Source: an uncultured Verrucomicrobiota bacterium
GTDB lineage: Bacteria; Verrucomicrobiota; Kiritimatiellia; CAIQIC01; Lenti-01
Direction of reading: 5' to 3'
NCBI GenBank assembly: GCA_937872095.1
Contig: CALMNW010000075.1
Coordinates: forward strand, 62,001 to 126,000
DNA: 64,000 nt
Shown piece after piece: positions 42,685 through 50,742 of this stretch. Each line of letters begins with the position of its first letter. Positions within the stretch are counted from its first letter, which is position 1. Below the pieces are notes generated by a model. The model had not been told where the DNA came from. It did not search any database and saw only the letters and a list, made by a program, of their open reading frames with translations. Position numbers and translations under genes: made by a program.

Positions 42685-44235
42685 ATGGACGAGCAAGAAT
42701 TCATTCCGCCGCCGATCTCGCCGAATAGCCACCGACGGAAGCCTGAACGTCTCGCGCCGGGCTGGGGCCTGCTGGGGTTGCCCGTGGCCGGTTTTCTGGT
42801 CGTGCTGTTCTTCCCGCTCTGGTTTTGGGTCTTTTGCCGCATCGAACCGGGGCCGGGCGAAATCGCGGTCTTGATCCGCAAGACGGGAACCGATTTGCCG
42901 TCGGGGCAGATTCTCGCGATGGAAGAAGGCCAGAAGGGCATCCAGCTGGACGTGCTGGCGGAAGGGCGCTGGTTCAAGAATCCGTACACGTGGGACTGGG
43001 AGATCCGGAAAATCACGGACATTCCGGCGGGCAAGCTGGGGGTGCTGACGCGGCTGTACGGGAACGACCTGCCGGGCGGCCAGATCCTGGCGCCGGAAGG
43101 CTACAAGGGCATCGTGGCGAAGGTGCTGGGCCCCGGCAAACACCGCGTCAATCCGTACGCGTACGGCGTGCAGCTTTTCGATGCGATCACGATTCGACCG
43201 GGCTTCGGCGGGGTGATGACCTCGCTGGTGGGCCAGGACGTGCTGGCCGACGCGCTGCCGGAAGAAGACCGCAACACCTTCCTGGTGAAAGACGGGATGA
43301 AAGGCGTGCTGCCCGGCATCCTGGACGCGGGCACGTACTACCTGAATCCGTACATGGTGGTGGTGACGGAAGTGAACCTGCAGAGCCAGCGCTTCGAGCT
43401 GAGCGGCGAGGACGCCATCAGCTTCCTGACGCTGGACGGATTCACGGTGAACGTGGAAGGCACGATCGAATACGCCCTGATGCGCGACAGGGCCGCGCTG
43501 CTGACCCACCAGGTGGGCGACATGGACGACATCCTCAAGAAGATCGTGTTGCCGAAAGCGCGCGGATTCAGCCGCATCGAGGGCAGCAAGAATCCGGCGA
43601 AGAACTACATCGCGGGAACGACGCGGCAGAAATTCCAGGACAACCTGGAAACGCACCTGATCGCGCAGTGCAAGAACTGGGGGGTGGAGATCAAGTCGGT
43701 GCTGATCCGCAACATCACGCCGCCGGACGCCATCGCGAGCATCATCCGCGACCGCGAGGTGGCGGTGCAGGATGCGGTGAAGTACGGCCAGCAGATCGAA
43801 CAGGCGAAGTCCGAGGCCGAGCTGGTGAAGCAGGAAATGCTGGCGCTGCAGAACAAGGAGAAAGTGGAGGCCGACACGGCGCGGATCCGCGCGGTGATCG
43901 CGGCGGAGCAGGGCCGGGAGGTGCGCCTGACGCGGGCCAACCGCGATCTCGAAGTGGCCAAACTGGAAAACGCCGCCGCCAAGGCGCAGGCGGAGGCCAA
44001 GCTGCTGCGGGCGCAGGCGGAGGGCGACGTGATCCGCATGAAGAACGAGGCCGAGGCGTCGGTGATCGAAAACCAGGTGAAGGCGTTCGGCACGGGCGCG
44101 GAACTGGCGCGGTACGCGTTCTACGGGAAAATCGCGCCGCAGATCCGCTCGATCCTGAGCGGCGACCAGGCGGACGGCATCGGAGGGTTGCTGAAATGGA
44201 TGGCGCCCGCGTCGCGGAAAGGGGGTGCCCAATGA
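42685..44235 (+). CDS. SPFH/Band 7 membrane protein with repeated N-terminal modules
   Basis: The 516-residue protein has one membrane helix (about 30-52). Three related modules of about 55-65 residues follow, each with a Gly-Asp-x-Leu/Asp-Leu-Pro-x-Gly-Gln-Ile-Leu-Ala line, Lys-Gly-Ile and Gly-x-x-x-x-Asn-Pro-Tyr (about 52-230). A Band 7/SPFH domain (about 195-370) and a long Ala/Glu/Lys-rich coiled coil (about 350-490) complete it. The strong AAGGAGG site precedes the ATG. It forms a coupled pair with the next SPFH gene and probably assembles as a membrane-anchored ring or cage, like HflK/HflC or flotillin. Confidence 0.85.
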   Translation: MDEQEFIPPPISPNSHRRKPERLAPGWGLLGLPVAGFLVVLFFPLWFWVFCRIEPGPGEIAVLIRKTGTDLPSGQILAMEEGQKGIQLDVLAEGRWFKNPYTWDWEIRKITDIPAGKLGVLTRLYGNDLPGGQILAPEGYKGIVAKVLGPGKHRVNPYAYGVQLFDAITIRPGFGGVMTSLVGQDVLADALPEEDRNTFLVKDGMKGVLPGILDAGTYYLNPYMVVVTEVNLQSQRFELSGEDAISFLTLDGFTVNVEGTIEYALMRDRAALLTHQVGDMDDILKKIVLPKARGFSRIEGSKNPAKNYIAGTTRQKFQDNLETHLIAQCKNWGVEIKSVLIRNITPPDAIASIIRDREVAVQDAVKYGQQIEQAKSEAELVKQEMLALQNKEKVEADTARIRAVIAAEQGREVRLTRANRDLEVAKLENAAAKAQAEAKLLRAQAEGDVIRMKNEAEASVIENQVKAFGTGAELARYAFYGKIAPQIRSILSGDQADGIGGLLKWMAPASRKGGAQ

Positions 44236-45998
44236 AAAGCCCTCTGAAAATCGTCGTGTTGGTCGTGGTGGTGCTCGGGCTGCCGTGGTTCATCTGGCAA
44301 TGGGGCTTCTGCCGCTTCTACGTGGAGCCGGACGAGATGGCGGTCATCACCGCCAAGATGGGCGACGAGCTGCCGGCGGGTCAGATTCTGGCGAAGCAGG
44401 GCCAGCGCGGCATCCAGGAGGACGTGCTGGGCGAAGGCCGGCATTTCCTGAACCCGTGGCTGTATGAACGGGACATCCGGCCGGTGGTGGTCATTCCGCC
44501 GGGCAAGGTGGGCATCGTGACGTCGAAGGTGGGCGACGACCTGCCGGAAGGCGAGTTCCTGGCGGAGCCGGGACAGAAGGGCATCTGGCGGAACGTGCTG
44601 GGACCCGGAAAATACCGCCTGAATCCGGCGGGCTACCAGATCGACGTCGTGGACGCCATCAGCATTCCGATCGGCTACGACGGCGTGGTGACGTCGCTGT
44701 CGGGCACGCAGACGAAACCCAGCGAGTTCGCGCAGGCGGGCGAGAAGGGCGTGCGCAGCGACGTGCTGCAGCCCGGCCTGTATTTCGTGAATCCGCGCGA
44801 ATACAAGGTGGACGTGCTGGAGATCGGCGTGAACCAGGTGTCGTTGCTCGGCAAGGGCGGCGGCGCGGTGATCACCAAGGCGCTGATGACTTCGCAAAAC
44901 GTGGCGATGGATGCGCTGCAGCAGAACGTGCTGCAGGAGCAGCAGGCCAAGCGCGAGAGCTACATGCGCTCCGAATCCAGCTCCGGCATGCGCCTGGGCG
45001 GGCGGCTCGCGCCCGCACCCGCCGCCGCGCCGGCAAAGCCGGTCGCCTACGGCCGCGAGAAGAAGAGGGTTGAGGCAGAAAAATGGGACGAGTCGGATTT
45101 GGCGCGCGCCTTGGGCGGCGCCGCGCCCGCCCAGTCGGTCACGTTCGTGCTGGAGCAGTTCGTGGAATTCCCGTCGCGCGACGGGTTCGAGATCAGCCTC
45201 GACATGACGGTGGAATTCGAGCTGTTGCCGAAGGACGTGGCCTGGATCTTCCGGACCTACGGCGACCTGCCGGCGGCGGTGGACAAAGTGATCATGCCGC
45301 AGATCCTGTCCGTGTCGCGCCTGAAGGGTTCGGCGTACGGCGCAAAGGACTTCATCGTGGGCGAAGGCCGCGAGAAATTCCAGAACGAGCTGACGGACGC
45401 GCTGGCGGCGACGCTGGCGGAGAAGCGGATCCGGATCCACGCCGCGCTGATCCGGCACGTGAACGTGCCGGGGCAAATCCTCGATCCGATCCAGCAGGCC
45501 AGCTTGGCCCAGGAACAAGACCTGACGAACCAGGAAAAACAGAACACGGCCAAGAAGCAGGCCGAGCTGAACACGGAACTGAGCTTGATCGGCCAGCGCC
45601 GCGAACAGGTCGCCCAGGAGACCGAGAAGATCAAGGCGCTGATCAAGGCGGACGAAGAAAAGCAGGTCGCCGAAATCCAGGGCGATACGATCCGGCAAAC
45701 GGCGGAGATCGACAAGCAGACCGCCGGCGTGAACGCCGAGCGGATCACGACGCTGGGAACGGCCGACGCCCAGGTGGTACGGCTCGTGGAAGGCGAGAAG
45801 GCCAAGGGCCAGCAGCTGAAGGTCAAGGCCTTCGGCGACGCGGAAGCCTACAACCTGTGGACGTTCGCGTCGGGGTTGGCGGACGACCTGAGCATCAACG
45901 TGATCCATGCCGGTCCCGGCACGCTGTGGACCGACCTCGAAAAGGCGGGGCTTTCCGATCTCGGCGCGGGCCACGTGCTGCAGGCGCCCAAGAAGTAA
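44232..45998 (+). CDS. Second SPFH/Band 7 protein, paralogue of the gene upstream
   Basis: The 588-residue protein starts at an ATG overlapping the previous stop (ATGA). It has one N-terminal helix (about 5-25) and three modules like those of its neighbour (about 30-215; MGDELPAGQILA, GDDLPEGEFLAEPGQKGIWR, AGEKGVRSDVL). An Ala/Pro/Gln-rich linker (about 240-290) with Lys/Glu runs follows, then the SPFH core (about 295-420) and a coiled coil (about 420-540). It differs from its partner by the linker and by a C-terminal tail. The two are probably subunits of one hetero-oligomer. Confidence 0.85.
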   Translation: MKSPLKIVVLVVVVLGLPWFIWQWGFCRFYVEPDEMAVITAKMGDELPAGQILAKQGQRGIQEDVLGEGRHFLNPWLYERDIRPVVVIPPGKVGIVTSKVGDDLPEGEFLAEPGQKGIWRNVLGPGKYRLNPAGYQIDVVDAISIPIGYDGVVTSLSGTQTKPSEFAQAGEKGVRSDVLQPGLYFVNPREYKVDVLEIGVNQVSLLGKGGGAVITKALMTSQNVAMDALQQNVLQEQQAKRESYMRSESSSGMRLGGRLAPAPAAAPAKPVAYGREKKRVEAEKWDESDLARALGGAAPAQSVTFVLEQFVEFPSRDGFEISLDMTVEFELLPKDVAWIFRTYGDLPAAVDKVIMPQILSVSRLKGSAYGAKDFIVGEGREKFQNELTDALAATLAEKRIRIHAALIRHVNVPGQILDPIQQASLAQEQDLTNQEKQNTAKKQAELNTELSLIGQRREQVAQETEKIKALIKADEEKQVAEIQGDTIRQTAEIDKQTAGVNAERITTLGTADAQVVRLVEGEKAKGQQLKVKAFGDAEAYNLWTFASGLADDLSINVIHAGPGTLWTDLEKAGLSDLGAGHVLQAPKK

Positions 45999-46011
45999 TC
46001 CCGAACGAAGA

Positions 46012-46677
46012 ATGGCCGTGGATGCCTCCCATGCGCGGTTGCTGAAGGAAATCGAGGCGGAGGCGCTGGCCACCGCCGCCTACACGGGGATCGCCGCGTT
46101 CGCGCCGCGGACGATGGCGGCCATGGCGGCGGTGCCCCGGCATGAATTCGTCCCGGAAGAGGAGCGCGTCTCGGCCTATCTGGACGTTCCGTTGCCCATC
46201 GGCCACGGGCAGACGATTTCGCAACCCTACGTCGTGGCGTTGATGACGGACCTGCTGGAGATCGGCGCGGGCGCCAAAGTGCTGGAAGTCGGGGCGGGAT
46301 CGGGCTACCAGGCGGCGGTGCTGGCGAAACTGGCGCGAGACGTGCACACGATCGAAATCGTGCCCGCGCTGGCGCGAACGTGCCGCGAGCGGTTGGCGCG
46401 CCTGGGATTCGCGAACGTGGCCGTGCACGAAGGGGATGGCGGCGCGGGGCTGGAGAAGGAAGCGCCGTTCGACGCGATTCTGGTGGCGGCGGCGGCGCGG
46501 CGGGTGCCGCCGGCCTTGGTGGCGCAGCTCAAGCCGGGCGGCCGCCTGGCGATTCCGCTGGGCGCAGCGGGCGGTGCGCAGGATTTGGTGCTGGTGCGGA
46601 AAGACGCGCGCGGCGAGATGTCAGCCCGTTCGGTGCTGCCGGTGCGCTTCGTGCCGTTGACGGGGAAGATCCAATAG
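46012..46677 (+). CDS. pcm: Protein-L-isoaspartate O-methyltransferase
   Basis: The 221-residue enzyme repairs isoaspartyl residues using S-adenosylmethionine. Motifs: Val-Pro-Arg-His-x-Phe-Val-Pro near residue 45, Gly-His-Gly-Gln-Thr-Ile-Ser-Gln-Pro-Tyr-Val-Val (substrate loop), Leu-Glu-Val-Gly-Ala-Gly-Ser-Gly-Tyr-Gln-Ala-Ala (SAM motif I), then Gly-Asp-Gly and Leu-Lys-Pro-Gly-Gly-Arg-Leu. Start chosen at the ATG 13 bases after the SPFH gene; GAACGAAGA is a weak ribosome site. It converges on the Dabb gene. Confidence 0.93.
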   Translation: MAVDASHARLLKEIEAEALATAAYTGIAAFAPRTMAAMAAVPRHEFVPEEERVSAYLDVPLPIGHGQTISQPYVVALMTDLLEIGAGAKVLEVGAGSGYQAAVLAKLARDVHTIEIVPALARTCRERLARLGFANVAVHEGDGGAGLEKEAPFDAILVAAAARRVPPALVAQLKPGGRLAIPLGAAGGAQDLVLVRKDARGEMSARSVLPVRFVPLTGKIQ

Positions 46678-46689
46678 GGGCGCCGCAGA

Positions 46690-46995
46690 TCAGGGCGTTT
46701 CGTAGTCGATCAGCCGGCGTTCGGAGACGATTTGCGAGGCGAAGGCGACGACGGTCCGATGGGCGGGATGGATCTGGTAGGCGGCGAGATCTTCTTTCGT
46801 GGCGAAGGAAGACACGAGGACGACGTCGGCGCTGTTCTCCGTGCCGGAGAAGTCCAAACCGACTTCCAGGCGCCGGAGGCCCGGGATTTGGCCGGGCAAG
46901 GCTTCGAGCTTTTCCTTCAACAGGCGCGCATTGGTCGATTTGTCGTTCCCGAGGGCGGAATCTTTCAGGCGCCAGGCGACGACGTGTTGGATCAT
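46690..46995 (-). CDS. Dabb-family stress-responsive alpha/beta barrel protein
   Basis: The 101-residue protein starts MIQHVVAWRLKD and has the dimeric alpha/beta barrel pattern of the Dabb family (PF07876). It has an N-terminal His-Val-Val-x-Trp-Arg-Leu strand, Lys/Leu-rich helix, Leu-Glu-Val-Gly-Leu-Asp-Phe, Asp-Val-Val-Leu-Val-Ser-Ser-Phe and Tyr-Gln-x-His-Pro-x-His. Its activity is unknown; plant and bacterial relatives are stress proteins or cyclases. It lies 9 bases after a barrel gene on the same strand. Confidence 0.9.
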   Translation of the reverse strand: MIQHVVAWRLKDSALGNDKSTNARLLKEKLEALPGQIPGLRRLEVGLDFSGTENSADVVLVSSFATKEDLAAYQIHPAHRTVVAFASQIVSERRLIDYETP

Positions 46996-47004
46996 GGTCG
47001 GACC

Positions 47005-47667
47005 TCAAAAAGAAAAGATCATGCCGGCGGCGACGGCGAAACCGCTGAAGTCCAGTTCCTGCGCGACCCAATCGATGCCGATGTCGTTCCGGACCTCGAC
47101 CGCCTTTTCGATCGAGGTCTCGATCCAGGTGTAGCGTCCCTCGACGAACAGGTCGAAGCTGCGGGAAATTTTGGCGCGCAGGCCCGCGAGGAGATAGCAC
47201 CCCCCCTTGTCGTCGACTTCGATGTCGTAGACGATTTTTTCGGTGCCGAGATCGCTGTTGCTTTGGCCGTCGAACAGGTAGTAGCCGATGCCGGGACCGC
47301 CATAGGCGCACAGGTGCTCGCCGATCGGGAAACGGACCAGGGCATCGGCTTCCAGGGGCATGGCGACGATGGTCACGTCGTTTTTCACGTGCCGTCCGTC
47401 CTCGGTCTCGATTTCCCGGGTTTCGCTGGCGGCGAAACCGGAAAGGCGCAGTTCCAGCGCGTAGAAATCGTGGAGGCGGAAATGCCCGACGATGCCGCCG
47501 CCGCCGGCCTGATGGAGATCGATCCCGTCCAGACGGGAAAGATCCCAATAGAAGACGTCGGCGCCGAGATGGAAATGGGAGGGCTCGGGCGGCGGGGCGG
47601 CGTTCTGGGCCTGCGCGAGACCCAGGGCCGACGCGAGGATGGCGCACCAGCAGGCGAACGTTTTCAT
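47005..47667 (-). CDS. Predicted outer-membrane beta-barrel protein
   Basis: The 220-residue protein starts at an ATG with AAGGAG 6 bases upstream and has a signal peptide (about 1-20, ending Ala-Gln-Ala). The rest is an OmpW/OmpA-like eight-stranded pattern. Strands such as GIVGHFRLHDFYALELRLSG, KISRSFDLFVEGRYTW and a final Val-Ala-Ala-Gly-Met-Ile-Phe-Ser-Phe end with the C-terminal Phe expected for outer-membrane insertion. It is divergent from sppA and precedes the Dabb gene. Function is unknown. Confidence 0.72.
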   Translation of the reverse strand: MKTFACWCAILASALGLAQAQNAAPPPEPSHFHLGADVFYWDLSRLDGIDLHQAGGGGIVGHFRLHDFYALELRLSGFAASETREIETEDGRHVKNDVTIVAMPLEADALVRFPIGEHLCAYGGPGIGYYLFDGQSNSDLGTEKIVYDIEVDDKGGCYLLAGLRAKISRSFDLFVEGRYTWIETSIEKAVEVRNDIGIDWVAQELDFSGFAVAAGMIFSF

Positions 47668-47804
47668 CGAATGCTCCTTCGGGAGGCGTCCACAGACGGT
47701 TTCACGGAGCGATCCTAGGCCAAAGGCGCGGACGGGAAAAGGGAAAACGCGGCTTTGTTTTCGGCTTTTCCCGGTCGGGCGCGCCATGCTATTTTAGGCG
47801 TCCA

Positions 47805-48836
47805 ATGAAACGCGAAATTCAGCTGCATTCTTCGGGTTCCCGGCCCTGCCGCCACGGGCCTTTTTGGGCCGTCATCGTCGCGCTGGCCATCGTTCTCGGC
47901 GTGAGCCTGATGATCAATCTGACGGCCGTCGGTCTGCTGTCCGGGTCCGCGAAGCCCATGGCCGACGAGGTCGGCGAGGACGAATTCCCCGCATTCTCCG
48001 AAGCGCATTCCTACGGGTCGGGCACGACCAAGGTCGTCCGCATCTGGTATGCGGGGATTCTCACGCGCGAATTGGACGGCGGCTGGCTGGGCAACTTCGA
48101 TCCGGTCGAGGATTGTCTGCGCCAGATCCGCGCGGCGCGCCAGGACGACGAGGTGGCCGCGATCCTGTTCGAAGTGGATTCGCCGGGCGGGGAAGTCACG
48201 GCGGCCGACGAGATCCACCGCGAGCTGACGCTGTTCAAGGAAAGCCGGGAGGATCGCCGGATCGTGGTGCTGGTCCACGACATGGCGGCCTCGGGCGGCT
48301 ACTACGTGTCGGTGCCGGCCGACCGGATCCTGGCGCAGCCCACGGCGCTGGTGGGGTCCATCGGGGTGATCCTGCAGACGCTGAACGTGCAGGGGCTCAG
48401 CGAGAAGATCGGCGTGACGGACACGACGATCAAATCCGGCAAGAACAAGGACATGCTCAATCCGTTCCATCCCGTGGATCCCGAGCAGCTCGCCTTGCTG
48501 CAGGCGTCCATCGACGCCATGTACGACCGGTTCGTGGATCTGGTGGCCGCGGGCCGGCGCCTGAAGAAGAGCGAAGTCCGGCCGCTGGCGGACGGGCGCC
48601 TGTTCACCGCCGAGGAGGCATTGAAGCACGGACTGATCGACGGCATCGGCTACTGGGACGAGGCCTTCGACGAGACCGCCGCCTTGCTCGGCGTGGACGA
48701 CCTCTACGTGGTGACCTACCAGATCGAGCGCACCTTTTTCGAGCAGTTGCTGGGTCTGAGGTCTCCGCTGCCGGGCTTGCGGGCGATGTTTTCCGCCGCG
48801 ACCACGCCGCGCCGCCTGTACCTCTGGAAGCCGTAA
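47805..48836 (+). CDS. sppA: Signal peptide peptidase SppA
   Basis: The 343-residue membrane serine protease has one N-terminal helix (about 22-44) and a periplasmic S49 domain. The nucleophile Ser163 lies in Met-Ala-Ala-Ser-Gly-Gly-Tyr-Tyr, and the general base is probably Lys215 in Ile-Lys-Ser-Gly-Lys-Asn-Lys-Asp. LeuPheGluValAspSerProGlyGlyGlu and Gly-Ser-Ile-Gly-Val are typical. It is a short, single-domain SppA like those of Bacillus. It cuts leftover signal peptides in the membrane. A hairpin follows, but its T run serves the opposite strand. Confidence 0.94.
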   Translation: MKREIQLHSSGSRPCRHGPFWAVIVALAIVLGVSLMINLTAVGLLSGSAKPMADEVGEDEFPAFSEAHSYGSGTTKVVRIWYAGILTRELDGGWLGNFDPVEDCLRQIRAARQDDEVAAILFEVDSPGGEVTAADEIHRELTLFKESREDRRIVVLVHDMAASGGYYVSVPADRILAQPTALVGSIGVILQTLNVQGLSEKIGVTDTTIKSGKNKDMLNPFHPVDPEQLALLQASIDAMYDRFVDLVAAGRRLKKSEVRPLADGRLFTAEEALKHGLIDGIGYWDEAFDETAALLGVDDLYVVTYQIERTFFEQLLGLRSPLPGLRAMFSAATTPRRLYLWKP

Positions 48837-48865
48837 AAAAAACGGCCCGCCGGGAAGGCGGGCCG
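48836..48865 (-). terminator. Terminator of the aminotransferase transcript
   Basis: CGGCCCGCC and GGCGGGCCG pair around a five-base loop. On the minus strand the stem is followed by a T run (TTTTTTTTA), just after the aminotransferase stop. It sits between convergent genes and overlaps the sppA end. Confidence 0.88.
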
Positions 48866-48887
48866 CAGCCGGAGCCGGAAGCGGCGC

Positions 48888-50069
48888 CTACTTCTTTTTC
48901 CCCGCGCGGATTTCGGCGACGAAATCGCCCATGCGCGCCATCGCTTCGCGGATGTTGTCCATGCCGGTGGCGTAGGCGCAGCGCAGGAAGCCCGCGCCGC
49001 ATTGGCCGAAGGCGTCGCCCGGGACCACGGCGACGCTCTTCTCCTCGAGGAAGCGCATGGCGAAATCCTCGGAAGAAATGCCTAGATCGCCGACGTAGGG
49101 GAACGCATAGAACGCGCCGGCGGGGGTGTGGCAGGAAACGCCCATGTCGGCGAAGGCGGCGATCAGGTAGTTGCGCCGCCGGTTGTATTCGGCGACCATT
49201 TCGGTCACCGCGGCGTCGCCGCGCTCGAGGGCTTCGGCGGCGGCTTTTTGGCCGGTGGTGGGGGCGCTCATGATGGCGTATTGGTGCAGTTTCATCATGT
49301 TTTCGGAAATCTCGGCGGGGGCGCAGGCATAGCCGATGCGGAACCCGGTCATGGCCCAGGCCTTCGACATGCCGTGCAGGAAGATCGTGCGTTCCTTCAT
49401 GCCGGGCACCGACACGAAGCTCACGTGTTTCGAGTCGTAGGTCAGCTCCGCATAGATTTCGTCCGTCAGCAGCAGCAGGTCGTGCCGGATGCAGAAGTCG
49501 GCGATGTCCTCGACGTCCTTCTGGCCGAGCACCGCGCCGGTCGGGTTGCAGGGGAAGTTGAGCATCAGCACGCGCGTCTTTTTCGTGACGGCCTTTTCGA
49601 GCATGGCGCGCGTGAGGCGGAACTGGTCTTCGCGGCGCGTTTCCACGCAGACGGGGACGCCGCCGGCGAGGATGATGCTGGGCCGGTAGCTCACGAAGCA
49701 GGGCTCGTGGTAGAGGACTTCGTCGCCGGGATTGACGATCGTGCGCAGGGCGACGTCGATGGCCTCGCTGACGCCGACGGTGACGAGCGTTTCCTTGTCC
49801 CAGTCGTATTCGGCGCCGAACTGGCGGGCGACGTAGCGGCAGATGGACTTGCGCAGCTCCGGGTCGCCGCGGTTCGAGGTGTAATGGGTGGCTCCGCGTT
49901 CCAGCGAGAAAACGGCGGCCTCGCGCACGGTCCAGGGCGTGTCGAAGTCCGGCTCGCCCACGCCGAGGGAGATCACGTCCTTGCGGGACGCGACGATGTC
50001 GAAGAACTTGCGGATGCCCGAAAAGGGGAGGACCCTGACGTGCTCCGCCACTCTGCTTTTGGGGTTCAT
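48888..50069 (-). CDS. Class I/II PLP aminotransferase (aspartate/alanine type)
   Basis: The 393-residue enzyme has fold-type I features: Leu-Gly-Val-Gly-Glu-Pro-Asp-Phe-Asp-Thr-Pro, Tyr-Thr-Ser-Asn-Arg-Gly (PLP ring side), Asn175-Pro-Thr-Gly, Asp203-Glu-Ile-Tyr, and Lys236 in Gly-Met-Ser-Lys-Ala-Trp-Ala-Met-Thr-Gly-Phe-Arg. A C-terminal Arg in Phe-Leu-Arg-Cys-Ala-Tyr-Ala would bind the substrate carboxylate. This subgroup (PatA/AlaT-like) usually acts on Ala, Asp or aromatic acids. An Lrp/AsnC gene 25 bases upstream suggests control by amino-acid level. Confidence 0.92.
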   Translation of the reverse strand: MNPKSRVAEHVRVLPFSGIRKFFDIVASRKDVISLGVGEPDFDTPWTVREAAVFSLERGATHYTSNRGDPELRKSICRYVARQFGAEYDWDKETLVTVGVSEAIDVALRTIVNPGDEVLYHEPCFVSYRPSIILAGGVPVCVETRREDQFRLTRAMLEKAVTKKTRVLMLNFPCNPTGAVLGQKDVEDIADFCIRHDLLLLTDEIYAELTYDSKHVSFVSVPGMKERTIFLHGMSKAWAMTGFRIGYACAPAEISENMMKLHQYAIMSAPTTGQKAAAEALERGDAAVTEMVAEYNRRRNYLIAAFADMGVSCHTPAGAFYAFPYVGDLGISSEDFAMRFLEEKSVAVVPGDAFGQCGAGFLRCAYATGMDNIREAMARMGDFVAEIRAGKKK

Positions 50070-50094
50070 GGGGCTGGTTTCCTTTTACCGCGCG

Positions 50095-50574
50095 CTATGG
50101 ACTGACCTGGAGGCGATCGTCGATCTTCTCGCCGTCCATGAGCACGCCGTCTTCTTTGTAGGTCTTGAGCATGAAATGCGTGCCGGTGGAGAGCACGCCG
50201 TCGAGGGTGGCCAGGCGTTCGCTGACGAACGAGGCGACTTCGCGGAGGTTTTTGCCTTCGACGAACAGCAGCAGGTCGAACTTGCCCGACATCAGGTACA
50301 TGTTGGTCACTTCGGGAAAGCCGCTGATGCGCCGGGCGATGCGGTCGAAGCCGCCTTCGCGTTCCGGCTGCACCTTGACTTCGATGACGGCCGTGACGCT
50401 CTCTTCGGTCAGGTGATTTTCGTGGATCAGCGTCCGATAGCCGCGAATGGCCCCGGTTCTCTCGTATTCGGCGATGCGCGCGGCGATTTCTTCGGGTTTC
50501 GCGCGGGTCATCTTGGCGATGTCCTCCACGCTGGTCCGGGCGTTTTTCTTCAAAATGTTCAATACTTCGTCCAT
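50095..50574 (-). CDS. Lrp/AsnC-family transcriptional regulator
   Basis: The 159-residue regulator starts at MDEVLNILKKNAR, with GGAGG upstream; a longer in-frame start lacks support. An N-terminal winged helix (about 1-55; Val-Glu-Asp-Ile-Ala-Lys-Met-Thr-Arg, then Ile-Ala-Glu-Tyr-Glu-Arg-Thr-Gly-Ala-Ile-Arg-Gly-Tyr) is followed by the RAM ligand domain (about 65-145; Ser-Gly-Lys-Phe-Asp-Leu-Leu-Leu-Phe-Val). It is transcribed with the aminotransferase gene and probably senses an amino acid that this enzyme handles. Confidence 0.92.
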   Translation of the reverse strand: MDEVLNILKKNARTSVEDIAKMTRAKPEEIAARIAEYERTGAIRGYRTLIHENHLTEESVTAVIEVKVQPEREGGFDRIARRISGFPEVTNMYLMSGKFDLLLFVEGKNLREVASFVSERLATLDGVLSTGTHFMLKTYKEDGVLMDGEKIDDRLQVSP

Positions 50575-50742
50575 GGCGGTCCTCCAGTCGGATGCGATCG
50601 AAACGGGAATCCTACCAGCCCTTTCGGGCGGAAGGCCACCCAAATTGCGGAAAATCTCCGGGTTCGCTTGGTCTTGGCGGCCGGTGCGGTTCCGGCACCC
50701 GGGGCCGGAAGCGCCGGGGCGGAACCGCGGGCAAACGGGGGT

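Noticed and set aside
50575-50742. Possible terminator after comEC
   Set aside because: A GCGGTTCCG/CGGAACCGC pairing exists but is interrupted and has no T run, so it is not called; nothing else is seen in the gap.
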